Source: JAGQPD01 sp020426865 (GTDB lineage Bacteria > Planctomycetota > Planctomycetia > Pirellulales > Pirellulaceae). Taken from it: a DNA stretch of 64,000 nt. Within the stretch, counting starts at the first letter, position 1. Each line of letters opens with the position of its first letter. The notes beneath the pieces were generated by a model. It ran no database searches. It was not told the DNA's origin and saw only the letters and a program-made list of their open reading frames with translations. This document shows, piece after piece, positions 1 to 9,284 of this stretch. The stretch is from positions 248,001 to 312,000 of the forward strand of contig JAWKTN010000001.1 of NCBI GenBank assembly GCA_041399065.1, in the 5' to 3' direction. The position numbers and the translations under genes are program-made.

Positions 1-103
1 CGGTAGAAACAGAAAGAGACAAGGATCGCGAATTCGGCTCCATGTCCGGTGTCACGACGCATCGGAGATTCGTTGAAGTTGGCAAGATAGATGAGGAGAG
101 TCA

Positions 104-3100
104 TTGCGCAAATCTGCACGAAAGGTGAACCGGCTGCGGTGCGCGCTCGAGCAGCTTGAGTGCCGCACGGTCTTCAGTGCGATTCCCATCGCGAACCCCG
201 ACACGATTCTGATGGGGTCGAACGCTGCGGCTACGATCGACAGTATCCTGGTCAATGATCGCGACGAGGATGGCGATACGTTAACGATCATCAGCACGAC
301 GGCTCCGTCACATGGTTCGCTGACACAGCAACCGGATGGGTCCTACCAATACCTCCCGGAGATAGATTTTGTTGGGCTGGATAGTTTCAGTTACACGATC
401 ACGGATGATCGGGACGGAACTGCGACCGCGTCGGTATCCATCTTCGTAAATGCCGCCATCGACGCTCCGCAAGCCCGCGCACAGATCATGTCCGGGGTAA
501 CGTCGATTCACAGTGGAGTGCAGCCGGGTCGGATGGTCGCCTACGGACCGACGACATATGTGGCAGCCAATTATCCGGGTGATGCCAGCGCGGGCCCGGT
601 GATTGCCTTCAGCAGCCTTGGAGCTGGCCGAGTCGTCGCGGTTCCGGACCATCAGATGCTGCAGATGGGGACCTACGGTAACGAGGGTACGACAGGACAG
701 TTTTACCGGAATAGTATTGCCTGGCTAACGGGCAGTCCCAGCAAGAGCGAACGCATCGTCACGATGGACAGCGGCACGCGCACATGGCTGCTATCGCAGG
801 GGTACACCAACGTGGTGGTAGCCAGTACGGGGAATCTCGCTGCCAATTTGCCGTCCGCAGCGATTTACGTGGGATGGCTCGGCAGCTCGCTCTCGACATC
901 CAATCTAGATGCCCTACAGACGTTTGCACTGAACGGAGGCGGACTATTTCTCGCCGAATACGGTGTTGGATACGATTGGTGGTGGAATAAGCCACAGAGT
1001 GAGGCACCCGGAAACCAGTTACTGCGCGGGGCAGGCATTGGCTTTCCGACCGGCAATCGATGGGAGACGGGCCTGATCAGCGTCACGCCGTTCGCAAGCG
1101 ACCAAATCTATTCCGACGATGTTCTTGCCATGCTGGACGCCACACCGGGATATTCGCCAACACAGCTCACGACCGGCGCCACCACGCTGGACGGCTTGTT
1201 CAACGTCCTGCCGAACAACGACACCTTAATGTCTTTACTTGATCGGTCCTATGAATTACGGATTGCGAAAATCAATCCGACGCCAGCGTCGCCGGTAACG
1301 GACAGTTTTTCCAAGGCGTTGCTTATGCGCGAGGCGGACCTTCGATCGGCAGCGCCCTTGTCGGAGCTAACCGCCCATCGTACTGCCCAGGCCGTCTATG
1401 GCGTCATACCGGCAGGCGCGGAACGGGTGACACGAACAATATCGATCGACACGTCGGTCACTCGTTGGCATTCCACTGGACTCTATGCGGCCCCGGGCGA
1501 AATCGTCGCGGTGACGGTTCCCACTGCATTCGCCGGTAGCGGATATCGCGTGCGCATCAGCGGCCATGTGGATGACATCCGCTCCCGCAGTAGTTGGTCC
1601 CGTGTGCCGTATGGTGTCGCGCGGCAATTCGACATCACTACCACGACGATGCAGGTCGGTAGTGAATTCGGCGGAGCGATCTATATCGACCTTGGAGACG
1701 AGCCCGTCTTCCAAGGGACGCAAGATGTCACAATCAGTAACGCCATTCTTGCACCAACATTTGTGCTTGGCGAAACGACCGATCAGCAATGGATCGAACA
1801 ACAACGTGGAATGCCGGCTCCTTACGCCGAGCTTGTATCGGATGGGGTGGCAATGTCCGTTCCTTCGTCGTGGATCCGCAACCTCGATAGCCCGACGGCG
1901 TTGATGAACTATTGGCAGCAAGTCTTGGAATTCCAAGACTACGTGGCTGGTCACGAAGGACATCGCCGCGGTCCCGAACGGATTAACGTGGATGTGCAAA
2001 TTAGCGTGGGGCTACTGCACGCCGGATACCCGATCCAGGGCCCGACGTCCGCATCCACGGGACTGGTCAATCTCCCGCAGTTGCTGCGAGAAGGCGACTG
2101 GGGATATTTCCATGAGCTGGGTCACGAAATGCAGCGACGCCCGGACAAATCATGGGGGTGGGACAACTACTACACATTCCCGGGCGACGTCGAGGTAACG
2201 GTCAACATCTTCGCCAATGCCGCGTTGGAAGCGGTTGTTGCCACTCCCGGCACCAGCGGTTGGCAATGGTCGGCCCATCCCGACGAAGTGATGACAAGGG
2301 CGATCGCGACGATTAACGATGCAGGCGCGTCGACGTTCGATGACAAGAACGCCTACCCATTCTATTTCCAATTGGCGGACGGGTTCGGTTGGGAGATGTA
2401 TCGCAAGGTTCTTGGCAGCTACAACGAGGACTACGATACCGGCAACACCGCGTCGCTACCGTCACCAGGTCAGCAAGAAAAGGACCAGTGGCTGATCCGC
2501 TGGTCTCGCGAGTCTGGCCAAAACATGATTCCGTACATGGTAGATTATTGGAAGCTGGATGTATCGCCGTCGGCTCGCAACGCCGTGGACGCTATGAACT
2601 TGCCACCATGGCTTCCGCTGATTGCAGCCGAGGATACCGCATACTATCGTAGCGGCGACCCGGTAACCGTCAATGTACTGGCAAATGACTTGACTTTGGA
2701 CGGCTCCGCTCAATTGCTGTCATTCACGCAACCGACGAGCGGCACGCTTACGCATCACGGCAACGGGTCGTTCACATACACCCGTACGTCACTGGACAGC
2801 ACTGCTGACTCGTTCACATACATCGTCCGCAATGCCACGGGACAGACTCAGGAGGCAACGGTCCTGTTGCAGCCGCTATCTCCAATTGCCCACTGGAAGT
2901 TCGACGAAGCAACCGGCGACACGGCCAACGATGCAACCGGCAACGGACACACCGGTGTGCTCAGTGGTGGCGTGCAGCGAGTGGCAGGTGTAACAGGTTC
3001 GGGTTTATCGCTGGACGGGTTGAACGACAAGGTCACGTTCGGCACTGGGCCAGCATTGGCGGGAAACACTGACTTTACCGTGTCGGCCTGGATCCGCACG

Positions 3101-3904
3101 ACGACCACGAAGAACGGCGTGATAATCCAACAGCGCAATGGCGGCTTCAACGGCGAGTATCAATTCAAGATCGCTGGTAACGGCCGGCTGCAGTTTTTCA
3201 TCTATGGCAACGATGCGTACCAATTCGACTTCTCTTCGAATCGTACCGTGAATGACGGCCAATGGCACCATGTGGCAGCGATGCGTCAAGGGGCGGCTGG
3301 GCGGATATATGTCGACGGGGTGTTGTCTGGTTCCGCCTCGGGAACCGCACGCGACCTTGACGCCAGCATCGGCGTTGGCGTTGGCGCGGACATTCGCGAT
3401 AACAATCAGTATTTTGCCGGCAATATCGACGACGTACGGGTCTACGACGTCGCGTTAAGTGCCAGCGAACTTGCGATTGTTGCTAGATTACCAGGCGACT
3501 TCAACGGCGACGGAACGCTTACCAATTCCGACATTGATGCGTTAACCGCGAGCACCGCGTCGAACGCACAGGATGTTGTATTCGACGTTAACGGCGACGG
3601 CCTGGTCGATGCCAACGACGTGTTGTTTTGGATCGTTGATTTGAAGGGAACACGTCTTGGTGATGCCAATCTAGATTATTCGGTCGATGAGTTGGATTTT
3701 CAGATTTGGAATGCACACAAGTTTACTGTGTCGTCCAAATGGAGTGAGGGGAACTTTCTAGCGACAGACGGTCTTGTTGACTCGCGAGACTACAACGTAT
3801 GGAATCGCCATCGCGTGGCCCGTATGCCACGAGTCGAACAAGCATCGGACGTACGCCGAGCTGCCGCGGTGGATCGCATTTTTTCTAGTGGCGCGATCGC
3901 GTAG
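104..3904 (+). CDS. Secreted M60-like metallopeptidase with cadherin-like, LamG and dockerin domains
   Basis: 1266 residues. I chose a TTG start because GAGGAG lies just upstream (about 92-99). The N-terminus has a basic stretch then LEQLECRTVFSA, the leader typical of large planctomycete exported proteins. Domains in order: cadherin/Ig-like tandem domain (about 35-115); a Rossmann-like region (about 120-400); a peptidase M60 (enhancin-like) region (about 460-800) with the zinc motif HELGHE near residue 670; a second cadherin-like domain (about 840-920); a LamG/concanavalin-like domain starting AHWKFDEATG (about 926-1125); and dockerin-type EF-hand repeats (DFNGDG, DVNGDG; about 1131-1243). 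M60 enzymes act on mucin-like glycoproteins, so an extracellular glycopeptidase role is inferred. The HExxH is intact. The window starts only about 100 bases upstream, so operon context is unknown. Confidence 0.85.
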   Translation: MRKSARKVNRLRCALEQLECRTVFSAIPIANPDTILMGSNAAATIDSILVNDRDEDGDTLTIISTTAPSHGSLTQQPDGSYQYLPEIDFVGLDSFSYTITDDRDGTATASVSIFVNAAIDAPQARAQIMSGVTSIHSGVQPGRMVAYGPTTYVAANYPGDASAGPVIAFSSLGAGRVVAVPDHQMLQMGTYGNEGTTGQFYRNSIAWLTGSPSKSERIVTMDSGTRTWLLSQGYTNVVVASTGNLAANLPSAAIYVGWLGSSLSTSNLDALQTFALNGGGLFLAEYGVGYDWWWNKPQSEAPGNQLLRGAGIGFPTGNRWETGLISVTPFASDQIYSDDVLAMLDATPGYSPTQLTTGATTLDGLFNVLPNNDTLMSLLDRSYELRIAKINPTPASPVTDSFSKALLMREADLRSAAPLSELTAHRTAQAVYGVIPAGAERVTRTISIDTSVTRWHSTGLYAAPGEIVAVTVPTAFAGSGYRVRISGHVDDIRSRSSWSRVPYGVARQFDITTTTMQVGSEFGGAIYIDLGDEPVFQGTQDVTISNAILAPTFVLGETTDQQWIEQQRGMPAPYAELVSDGVAMSVPSSWIRNLDSPTALMNYWQQVLEFQDYVAGHEGHRRGPERINVDVQISVGLLHAGYPIQGPTSASTGLVNLPQLLREGDWGYFHELGHEMQRRPDKSWGWDNYYTFPGDVEVTVNIFANAALEAVVATPGTSGWQWSAHPDEVMTRAIATINDAGASTFDDKNAYPFYFQLADGFGWEMYRKVLGSYNEDYDTGNTASLPSPGQQEKDQWLIRWSRESGQNMIPYMVDYWKLDVSPSARNAVDAMNLPPWLPLIAAEDTAYYRSGDPVTVNVLANDLTLDGSAQLLSFTQPTSGTLTHHGNGSFTYTRTSLDSTADSFTYIVRNATGQTQEATVLLQPLSPIAHWKFDEATGDTANDATGNGHTGVLSGGVQRVAGVTGSGLSLDGLNDKVTFGTGPALAGNTDFTVSAWIRTTTTKNGVIIQQRNGGFNGEYQFKIAGNGRLQFFIYGNDAYQFDFSSNRTVNDGQWHHVAAMRQGAAGRIYVDGVLSGSASGTARDLDASIGVGVGADIRDNNQYFAGNIDDVRVYDVALSASELAIVARLPGDFNGDGTLTNSDIDALTASTASNAQDVVFDVNGDGLVDANDVLFWIVDLKGTRLGDANLDYSVDELDFQIWNAHKFTVSSKWSEGNFLATDGLVDSRDYNVWNRHRVARMPRVEQASDVRRAAAVDRIFSSGAIA

Positions 3905-3963
3905 CCTTCGAGCCTCTTTGGCCGGCTTCGTATCCCTGGTGTGAGATAATGGGGTTGGAGTAA

Positions 3964-5825
3964 GTACTCACGTTCCGCACCCGAAAACGAAGGTTGGCGC
4001 TGACAAGACACGGGGAATCTGGGAAAGGAGGGTAGGTTTGTTGTTGCCTGATCTTCTTAGAGGGAGCGTGGAATGGATGCCACTACTCGTTTCAAGACAC
4101 AAAGAGTCGGCGCGTTGCCGTTTATCGTTGCTTATTTGGAGAAAATTCGGCTGTCACAATTCGTCGAAGAGCACGTTCCTTGGGAGGGTGACGTTCCTCT
4201 GGGGACATTGGTCGAGATTATGATCTGCAATCGACTACTCAATCCGAAGGCGCAGTATAAGATCGGCGAATGGGCAGAAAGAGCGGGCGTGTGCGACTAT
4301 TACGGCATTGCAGCGGAGCAACTCAACGACGATCGGTTAGGACGTGCTTTGGAACGTATTGCCCGACATGCCTTCACCGTCCAGTCGCAATTAGTCCTGC
4401 ATCTGGTCAAGGCGTTCAAACTGAACGTGACCAACATTCACTACGACATCTCTAACGTCGAACTGTATGGAGCTTACGAACGACAACTGAAAGAGAACGC
4501 GGAAACACAAGCGAAGCTCGCAGAGCAGGAAACGGAGGAAACGTCGAAGCAGGATGCTGCGGACGAAGACCCCGAACAGGGGCCCCGACCGATGTACGGG
4601 CGAACCAAAAGCGGCCGCAAAAATGTCAAACAAGTGCAGTTTGGCATCAATGTTACTCGCGACGGCGGTCCCCATCGACTTGCTTCCTTTGGACGGCAAT
4701 CAAGCGGAAGTAAAAACGCATATTGAAAACATGCAACGCCTTCGACAATTGCTCCCCAAGAGTTCGTTGGTGTACACGGCGGATACCAAGTTCGATGCGC
4801 CGGAGAACCTTTTGACCAACAAGGCCGCGGGCGGCCAGTTCCTTTGCGGAGGGGTTTTTCAGCCGAATCTCAAAGACGAATATCGAAAGCATCGCAAGGA
4901 GATGAAACTTGTCGATTACTGCCCGAAGAGTAAACAACATCTGCCCGAAGAGAAAAGACCAAAATACAAAACTTATGAAAAGTACAAGACGATCGAAGGC
5001 GAGGTGGATGGTCGGCAGGTTCGATTGAAGTATCGTCAGATCTTTGTCTGGAGCGAAGCCAAGGCCGAGCAAGAAGCCAAAACTCGCCAGCGGCATCTGG
5101 CAAAGATTCGCGCCGAGTTTGAAGCGATCGAAAGGAACCTCAACAAGTACAGCCTGGTCACCCGTGAAAAGATTGTTTCTCGGCTGGAGTCGGCCAAAAA
5201 CAAATACGACGTTGGCGATTTGTTTCATTACGAACTGTCTCGGCGTTCTGGAAAGTTCTCGTTACGTTGGAACATCGACGAATCGGAACTGACACGACTG
5301 GAGGAACTGGACGGTGCGTATGTTCTGAAGACTGATTTGCCCAAGAGCACACACTCGACGTCGAAGGTGCTTGAGGAATACAAAGAGCAGATTCACGTCG
5401 AGCGACGGATTGGGGATATGAAGGGTCCGCTGGCGATCGCTCCGATGTTTCTCGAGAAACCGCTTCGGATCGCGGGCCTGATGTTCATTCTGCTGTGGTC
5501 GTTAATGACCCTCTCGTTGATGGAACGTGACGTCCGCCGGAGTCTTGACGGCGAACCGATGTACGGTCTTTATCCAGAAGGTCGTCCCAGCCCAGCGCCG
5601 ACTGGTCGATCGATTCTGGAACGCTTTGAAGACTTGGCGATCATCATCGTCAAGCATCACGGTCAAGAACATCGCCGACTCGCCGAGTTAGACAAAGTCC
5701 AGCGTCGCCTGATCGAAATGATGAGCATTCCGCCCACAAGCCTCCGCGCATTCAAAGCCACGTGCTGCCAGCGAACGCCAGACGGCTAACGTCAAACTTG
5801 CATTTCAGGGTGCGGAATGTGAGTA
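3964..5825 (+). mobile_element. IS1634-like insertion sequence
   Basis: An element of about 1.86 kb bounded by imperfect terminal inverted repeats: TACTCACGTTCCGCACCC at 3965-3982 and its reverse complement with one mismatch at 5808-5825. Weaker similarity continues inward. AGTAA occurs at 3959-3963 and again at 5826-5830, a plausible 5-bp target duplication with one extra base before the left repeat. Size, end structure and duplication length fit the IS1634 group of IS4-like elements. It sits between the M60 gene and a non-coding repeat region and does not appear to break a recognisable gene. Confidence 0.8.
4073..5789 (+). pseudogene. IS1634-family transposase, frameshifted
   Basis: A DDE (IS4/IS1634-like) transposase split over two frames: 4073-4726 gives the N-terminal part (about 200 residues), and the frame closed at 5789 gives the catalytic and C-terminal part. 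The family core reads across the break: KQVQFGINVTRDG in the first frame, then VPIDLLPLDGNQAEVKTH in the second. The switch falls at 4661-4671 (gacggcggtcc), where one G too many would explain the +1 shift. Other landmarks are YTADTKFDAPENL and a C-terminal HVERRIGDMKGPLAIAP block. I read this as an inactivating indel. A programmed shift is possible, but there is no obvious slippery run or stimulatory structure. Confidence 0.8.
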
Positions 5826-5830
5826 AGTAA

Positions 5831-6845
5831 CAGACCAAAATACAACGGCAGGTATCACGTTCTTCCCACCCGCTATGGTATTATTGAAGGACCATTGAGG
5901 CAACCAGCGTGACGCTGTAGTCTGGCGGTAACGCCTAGAATCACGTGGTTGCGACCAAGTGAATTCGTTAACAGAAAGCGCGTGATCCGCAACTCGCGTG
6001 AATTTCATTGTTCTGGCTCTTTGTGACGCACGGGAGGCGACCAACGCGCCCTCGGTCCAGCTAAACCTCTTTTACGTCACTCTTGGCCCCCTCGCCGGCT
6101 TGCCCCGCAGGGGGCCATTCACACACTTTCGGCACCCGTCAACGTCGCGTTGCCGTATGTGTGTCGGCCCTTCGGGCCTGGGATGCGCGGGGGCACGTCA
6201 CCGGTGGCTGCGCCACCGGCAGAGGTTGTTGCGGCCCTCCGGGCCGAAGGCCTGGAAGGCCTTGGGATCAATAGAACAGACGCACCTCGAATTCGCCGTA
6301 CCAGGGCCGTAGGCCCTTCACGACGCCTGCCGGGCCCGAAGGGCCCGGTTTCGGCGCCCCGCGCCCCCAGGGCCGAAGGCCCGACGCAATTGTGTTACGC
6401 TCCAGCGCCGGGATCGTACTCGTACAAAGCATCGCCGTACTCGTACTTGTTGTCGTCGGTCGACCATAGTTCGACATTCGTTCCATTGCCGGCGCGATCA
6501 TCGAGTACGACGAGTGGCATGCGGGTGTTCGACGCCAGCGCGTCATGCCTTTCGGCGTGGCCGCGTTACGGCTGCAGCATGGACAGCAGTGGATTTTTGG
6601 AGAATCTCTGCTTATCGCCGATTTGCCCGGCAGATTTGTACGAACACTTCGACGTTCGGCAAGACGTGGCTATTGGGATCAACGGTCCTACCAGTTTACG
6701 TAATGCGGCAGAAGAGGCTAAACTATTTGGACTACCCCCTTGAATGGATCTGCGGTCCCAGCGGCTCGATTGTGTTAGGAATTCCGTGGCGTCTACATTA
6801 CTTCGACGGTTGCATCCATTGGCCACGGCCGCAAATCAGGTGTCG
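5831..6845. repeat. Palindrome-rich GC-rich intergenic repeat, copy 1
   Basis: About 1 kb without a credible gene. From about 6080 to 6390 it carries many short GC-rich palindromes (CACCGGTGGCTGCGCCACCG, GGCCCTCCGGGCC, GGCCCGAAGGGCC, GGGCCGAAGGCCC). From about 6390 to 6600 there is a conserved module starting GTGTTACGCTCCAGCGCCGG and including GTACGACGAGTGGCATGCGG. The same two modules, in the same relative order, occur on the opposite strand at 47105-47560. Short open frames here are low-complexity and have no family resemblance. Confidence 0.75.
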
Positions 6846-7838
6846 ATGCTCGAATCTCCCGCATCTTCGCAACCATATTTCGCGAGTTCCGTTCAGGAAC
6901 ATGTCGACGGCGGTTTGACGGCGGCGAATCTAGACACGATGCAGGTGAATCTCGGCAAGCTCTGCAATCAAACGTGTTCCCATTGTCATGTCGACGCGGG
7001 TCCGGAGCGTCGGGAGGTAATGGCACGAGCCACGATGGAGGATTGTTTGGACGTAATCCGCCGCGTTGGAATTGCCAATGTCGACCTGACCGGAGGGGCA
7101 CCGGAGATGAACCCTCATTTTCGCTGGCTGGTTGCGGAGCTAAAGGATACGGGCTGCCGAATCATCGATCGGTGCAATCTGACGATCCTGTCGTCGCCGG
7201 GATTTGAAGACCTTGCAGCATTCCTGGCAGCCAATCACGTCGAGGTGGTTGCCTCGCTACCGTGTTATTTGGAGTCCAACACGGACCGGCAACGGGGAGA
7301 TGGCGTATTCGCAAAGTCGATTGCGGCACTGAAGCGGCTGAATGCGTTAGGCTATGGCTACCACGATACGTCACTCGTTCTTTCCTTGGTCTATAACCCG
7401 ATCGGTCCGCAGCTCCCTCCCAACCAAGCAGAGTTGGAAGCGGCATACCGGAGGGAGCTACTGCAGCGTCATGGATTGTCGTTTACTCGACTCTACACCA
7501 TCACCAATATGCCGATCAGCCGATTTCTTGCCGAATTGCAGCAATCCGGGCGTTACGACGAGTACATGCAGCGATTGATCGACTCATTCAATCCACATAC
7601 GCTCGATGGTCTGATGTGTCGACGTATGGTATCTGTCGATTGGCAAGGGTACCTTTTCGACTGTGATTTTAATCAGATGCTCGATTTGCCGATCGGTGGA
7701 GTTCAACGAACGCACATTCGCGATCTGGACGACGAAAAGTTGCAGCAGTTGCGAAGCCGTGCCATTGTGGTGGGGCGACATTGCTTTGGCTGCACCGCCG
7801 GCAGTGGTTCCAGTTGTCAAGGTGCGGTTGCGAATTGA
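6846..7838 (+). CDS. arsS: ArsS-like radical SAM protein (rSAM/selenodomain family)
   Basis: 330 residues from the ATG at 6846; an in-frame ATG at 6744 would add 34 unconserved residues. The radical SAM cluster motif is CNQTCSHCH (CxxxCxxC) followed by DAGPERRE, then VDLTGGAPEMNP (the GGE-like SAM region). The C-terminal cysteine-rich tail HCFGCTAGSGSSC is diagnostic of the DUF3641 / 'radical SAM/Cys-rich' family. Arsenosugar-biosynthetic ArsS belongs here, and some relatives carry selenocysteine. ArsS is thought to transfer an adenosyl-derived group to dimethylarsenite. The next gene, 5 bases on, carries the transferase domains usually linked to this family. No arsenite methyltransferase (arsM) is visible, so the substrate is not proven. 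Confidence 0.82.
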   Translation: MLESPASSQPYFASSVQEHVDGGLTAANLDTMQVNLGKLCNQTCSHCHVDAGPERREVMARATMEDCLDVIRRVGIANVDLTGGAPEMNPHFRWLVAELKDTGCRIIDRCNLTILSSPGFEDLAAFLAANHVEVVASLPCYLESNTDRQRGDGVFAKSIAALKRLNALGYGYHDTSLVLSLVYNPIGPQLPPNQAELEAAYRRELLQRHGLSFTRLYTITNMPISRFLAELQQSGRYDEYMQRLIDSFNPHTLDGLMCRRMVSVDWQGYLFDCDFNQMLDLPIGGVQRTHIRDLDDEKLQQLRSRAIVVGRHCFGCTAGSGSSCQGAVAN

Positions 7839-7843
7839 CGAAG

Positions 7844-9181
7844 ATGTTCCGCGGTGACTCGCAAGCGACAGAGACTCGATTGCTTTTGTTTGCGAAGGCG
7901 CCAGAGCTTGGGCGAGTCAAGACGCGGCTGATCCCGATGTTAGGCGAGCGGCGGGCCATGGCGTTACACGATGCTTTGGTACGACATGCGCTGAAGGTGT
8001 CGCTGGCGTTCGGCAACTCACGCGGCGTGGATGTCGAGATGCGATGCACCGGCAGTTCGGAATGGGCGATGTCCGAGACGTACGGAGATGGCCCGACGTA
8101 TCGGCTACAAGTCGGAGACGACCTGGGGAGTCGGTTGGCGGAAGCGGTCGCGACGGCGTTTGTGGAAGGTGTCCGCCACGTTATCGTCATTGGGGCGGAT
8201 TGCCCAGCGATCGAACCGGCGCTTCTGGACCGTGCTCGTCGCGAGCTGAACGCGCATGACGTCGTGATTGGACCTGCATGCGACGGCGGCTATTATCTGA
8301 TCGCCATCAAGCGATTCCAACCGCAACTCTTTGCGAATATCCAATGGGGCTCCGACGTTGTCCACGCTCAGACACTCGTGGCTGCGAAACGGCTGGGACT
8401 GAAGGTTTTTCAGCTACCGATGTTGCAGGATATCGACCGCCCCGAGGATCTCGTGGCATGTCGCCAGGCGGGACTGGAAGCATTCGACGTGTTTCCAACG
8501 GCATTGAAGGCACAAATATCGATTGTGATTCCTACGCTCAATGAAGCAGTCCGTATCGCTTCAGTCGTCGGCCGTCTCCGCAAAGTGAACCATGTCGAGA
8601 TCATTGTCGCCGACGGGGGAAGTGAAGACGGGACGGCCATGTTGGCTCGGGAGGCGGGTGCCATGGTCGTCACGTGCAATCGTGGGCGAGGTCATCAGCT
8701 AAACGCCGGGGCTGCGATGACAAGCGGCGACGTTCTCTTATTCTTGCATGCCGACACAGAATTGCCCGATGACTTTGCAGAACACGTTCGCGATGTGTTA
8801 CGACGGGGGGCAATTGTCGGTGCCTTTCGTTTGCGTTTCGACGACCATGGCTGGCGATTGAGATCGGTTGAGCGATTCGCGAACATCAGGTCGCGAGTTT
8901 TTCGGTTACCGTATGGCGACCAGGCACTGTTTGTCGACTCTCGACGTTTTTTTGCCCTCGGCGGATTTCGCAATTGGCCGATCATGGAAGACTACGAATG
9001 GGTCCTTCGCACCCGAACTCGCGGCAAGGTTCTCCTGGCGGACACTTTTGTTACCACATCTTCGCGTCGCTGGAAAAAGTACGGGATCTATCGGACTACG
9101 GTTCGAAATCAATTGATGCTGATGGCATACCACTTTGGAATCTCACCCGATCGGCTGGCCCGCTTCTATTATGGCCGTTGA
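7844..9181 (+). CDS. Fused rSAM-associated transferases (TIGR04282-like plus TIGR04283-like)
   Basis: 445 residues from the ATG at 7844, 5 bases after the radical SAM stop, so almost certainly co-transcribed. Residues about 8-205 match the DUF2064 nucleotidyl/glycosyltransferase-like family (LLLFAKAPELGRVKTRL, VIGADCPAI, GPACDGGYYLI). Residues about 215-445 are a GT-A (GT2-like) glycosyltransferase (ISIVIPTLNEA, VADGGSEDGT, FLHADTELP, PYGDQALFV, MEDYEWVLR). In other genomes these are usually two proteins ('rSAM/selenodomain-associated transferase 1 and 2'); here they are one polypeptide. An arsenosugar or related glyco-conjugate pathway is inferred from the neighbour only. Confidence 0.85.
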   Translation: MFRGDSQATETRLLLFAKAPELGRVKTRLIPMLGERRAMALHDALVRHALKVSLAFGNSRGVDVEMRCTGSSEWAMSETYGDGPTYRLQVGDDLGSRLAEAVATAFVEGVRHVIVIGADCPAIEPALLDRARRELNAHDVVIGPACDGGYYLIAIKRFQPQLFANIQWGSDVVHAQTLVAAKRLGLKVFQLPMLQDIDRPEDLVACRQAGLEAFDVFPTALKAQISIVIPTLNEAVRIASVVGRLRKVNHVEIIVADGGSEDGTAMLAREAGAMVVTCNRGRGHQLNAGAAMTSGDVLLFLHADTELPDDFAEHVRDVLRRGAIVGAFRLRFDDHGWRLRSVERFANIRSRVFRLPYGDQALFVDSRRFFALGGFRNWPIMEDYEWVLRTRTRGKVLLADTFVTTSSRRWKKYGIYRTTVRNQLMLMAYHFGISPDRLARFYYGR

Positions 9182-9284
9182 AGCGGAATCGCCCGTGTAA
9201 GGCCTGTTGAACCGCAATACCTCGACGCGATACAATGACGCCTTCGAATCGTCGTCTGCCCGGATTTGCCTGAGGACATTTACA

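Noticed and set aside
4554..5789. Second IS open frame as an independent gene
   Set aside because: It continues the transposase core after a one-base shift; its nominal ATG lies in the overlap.
5998..6743. Several open frames in the palindrome-rich repeat
   Set aside because: Translations are low-complexity and overlap on both strands; the palindromes explain them.
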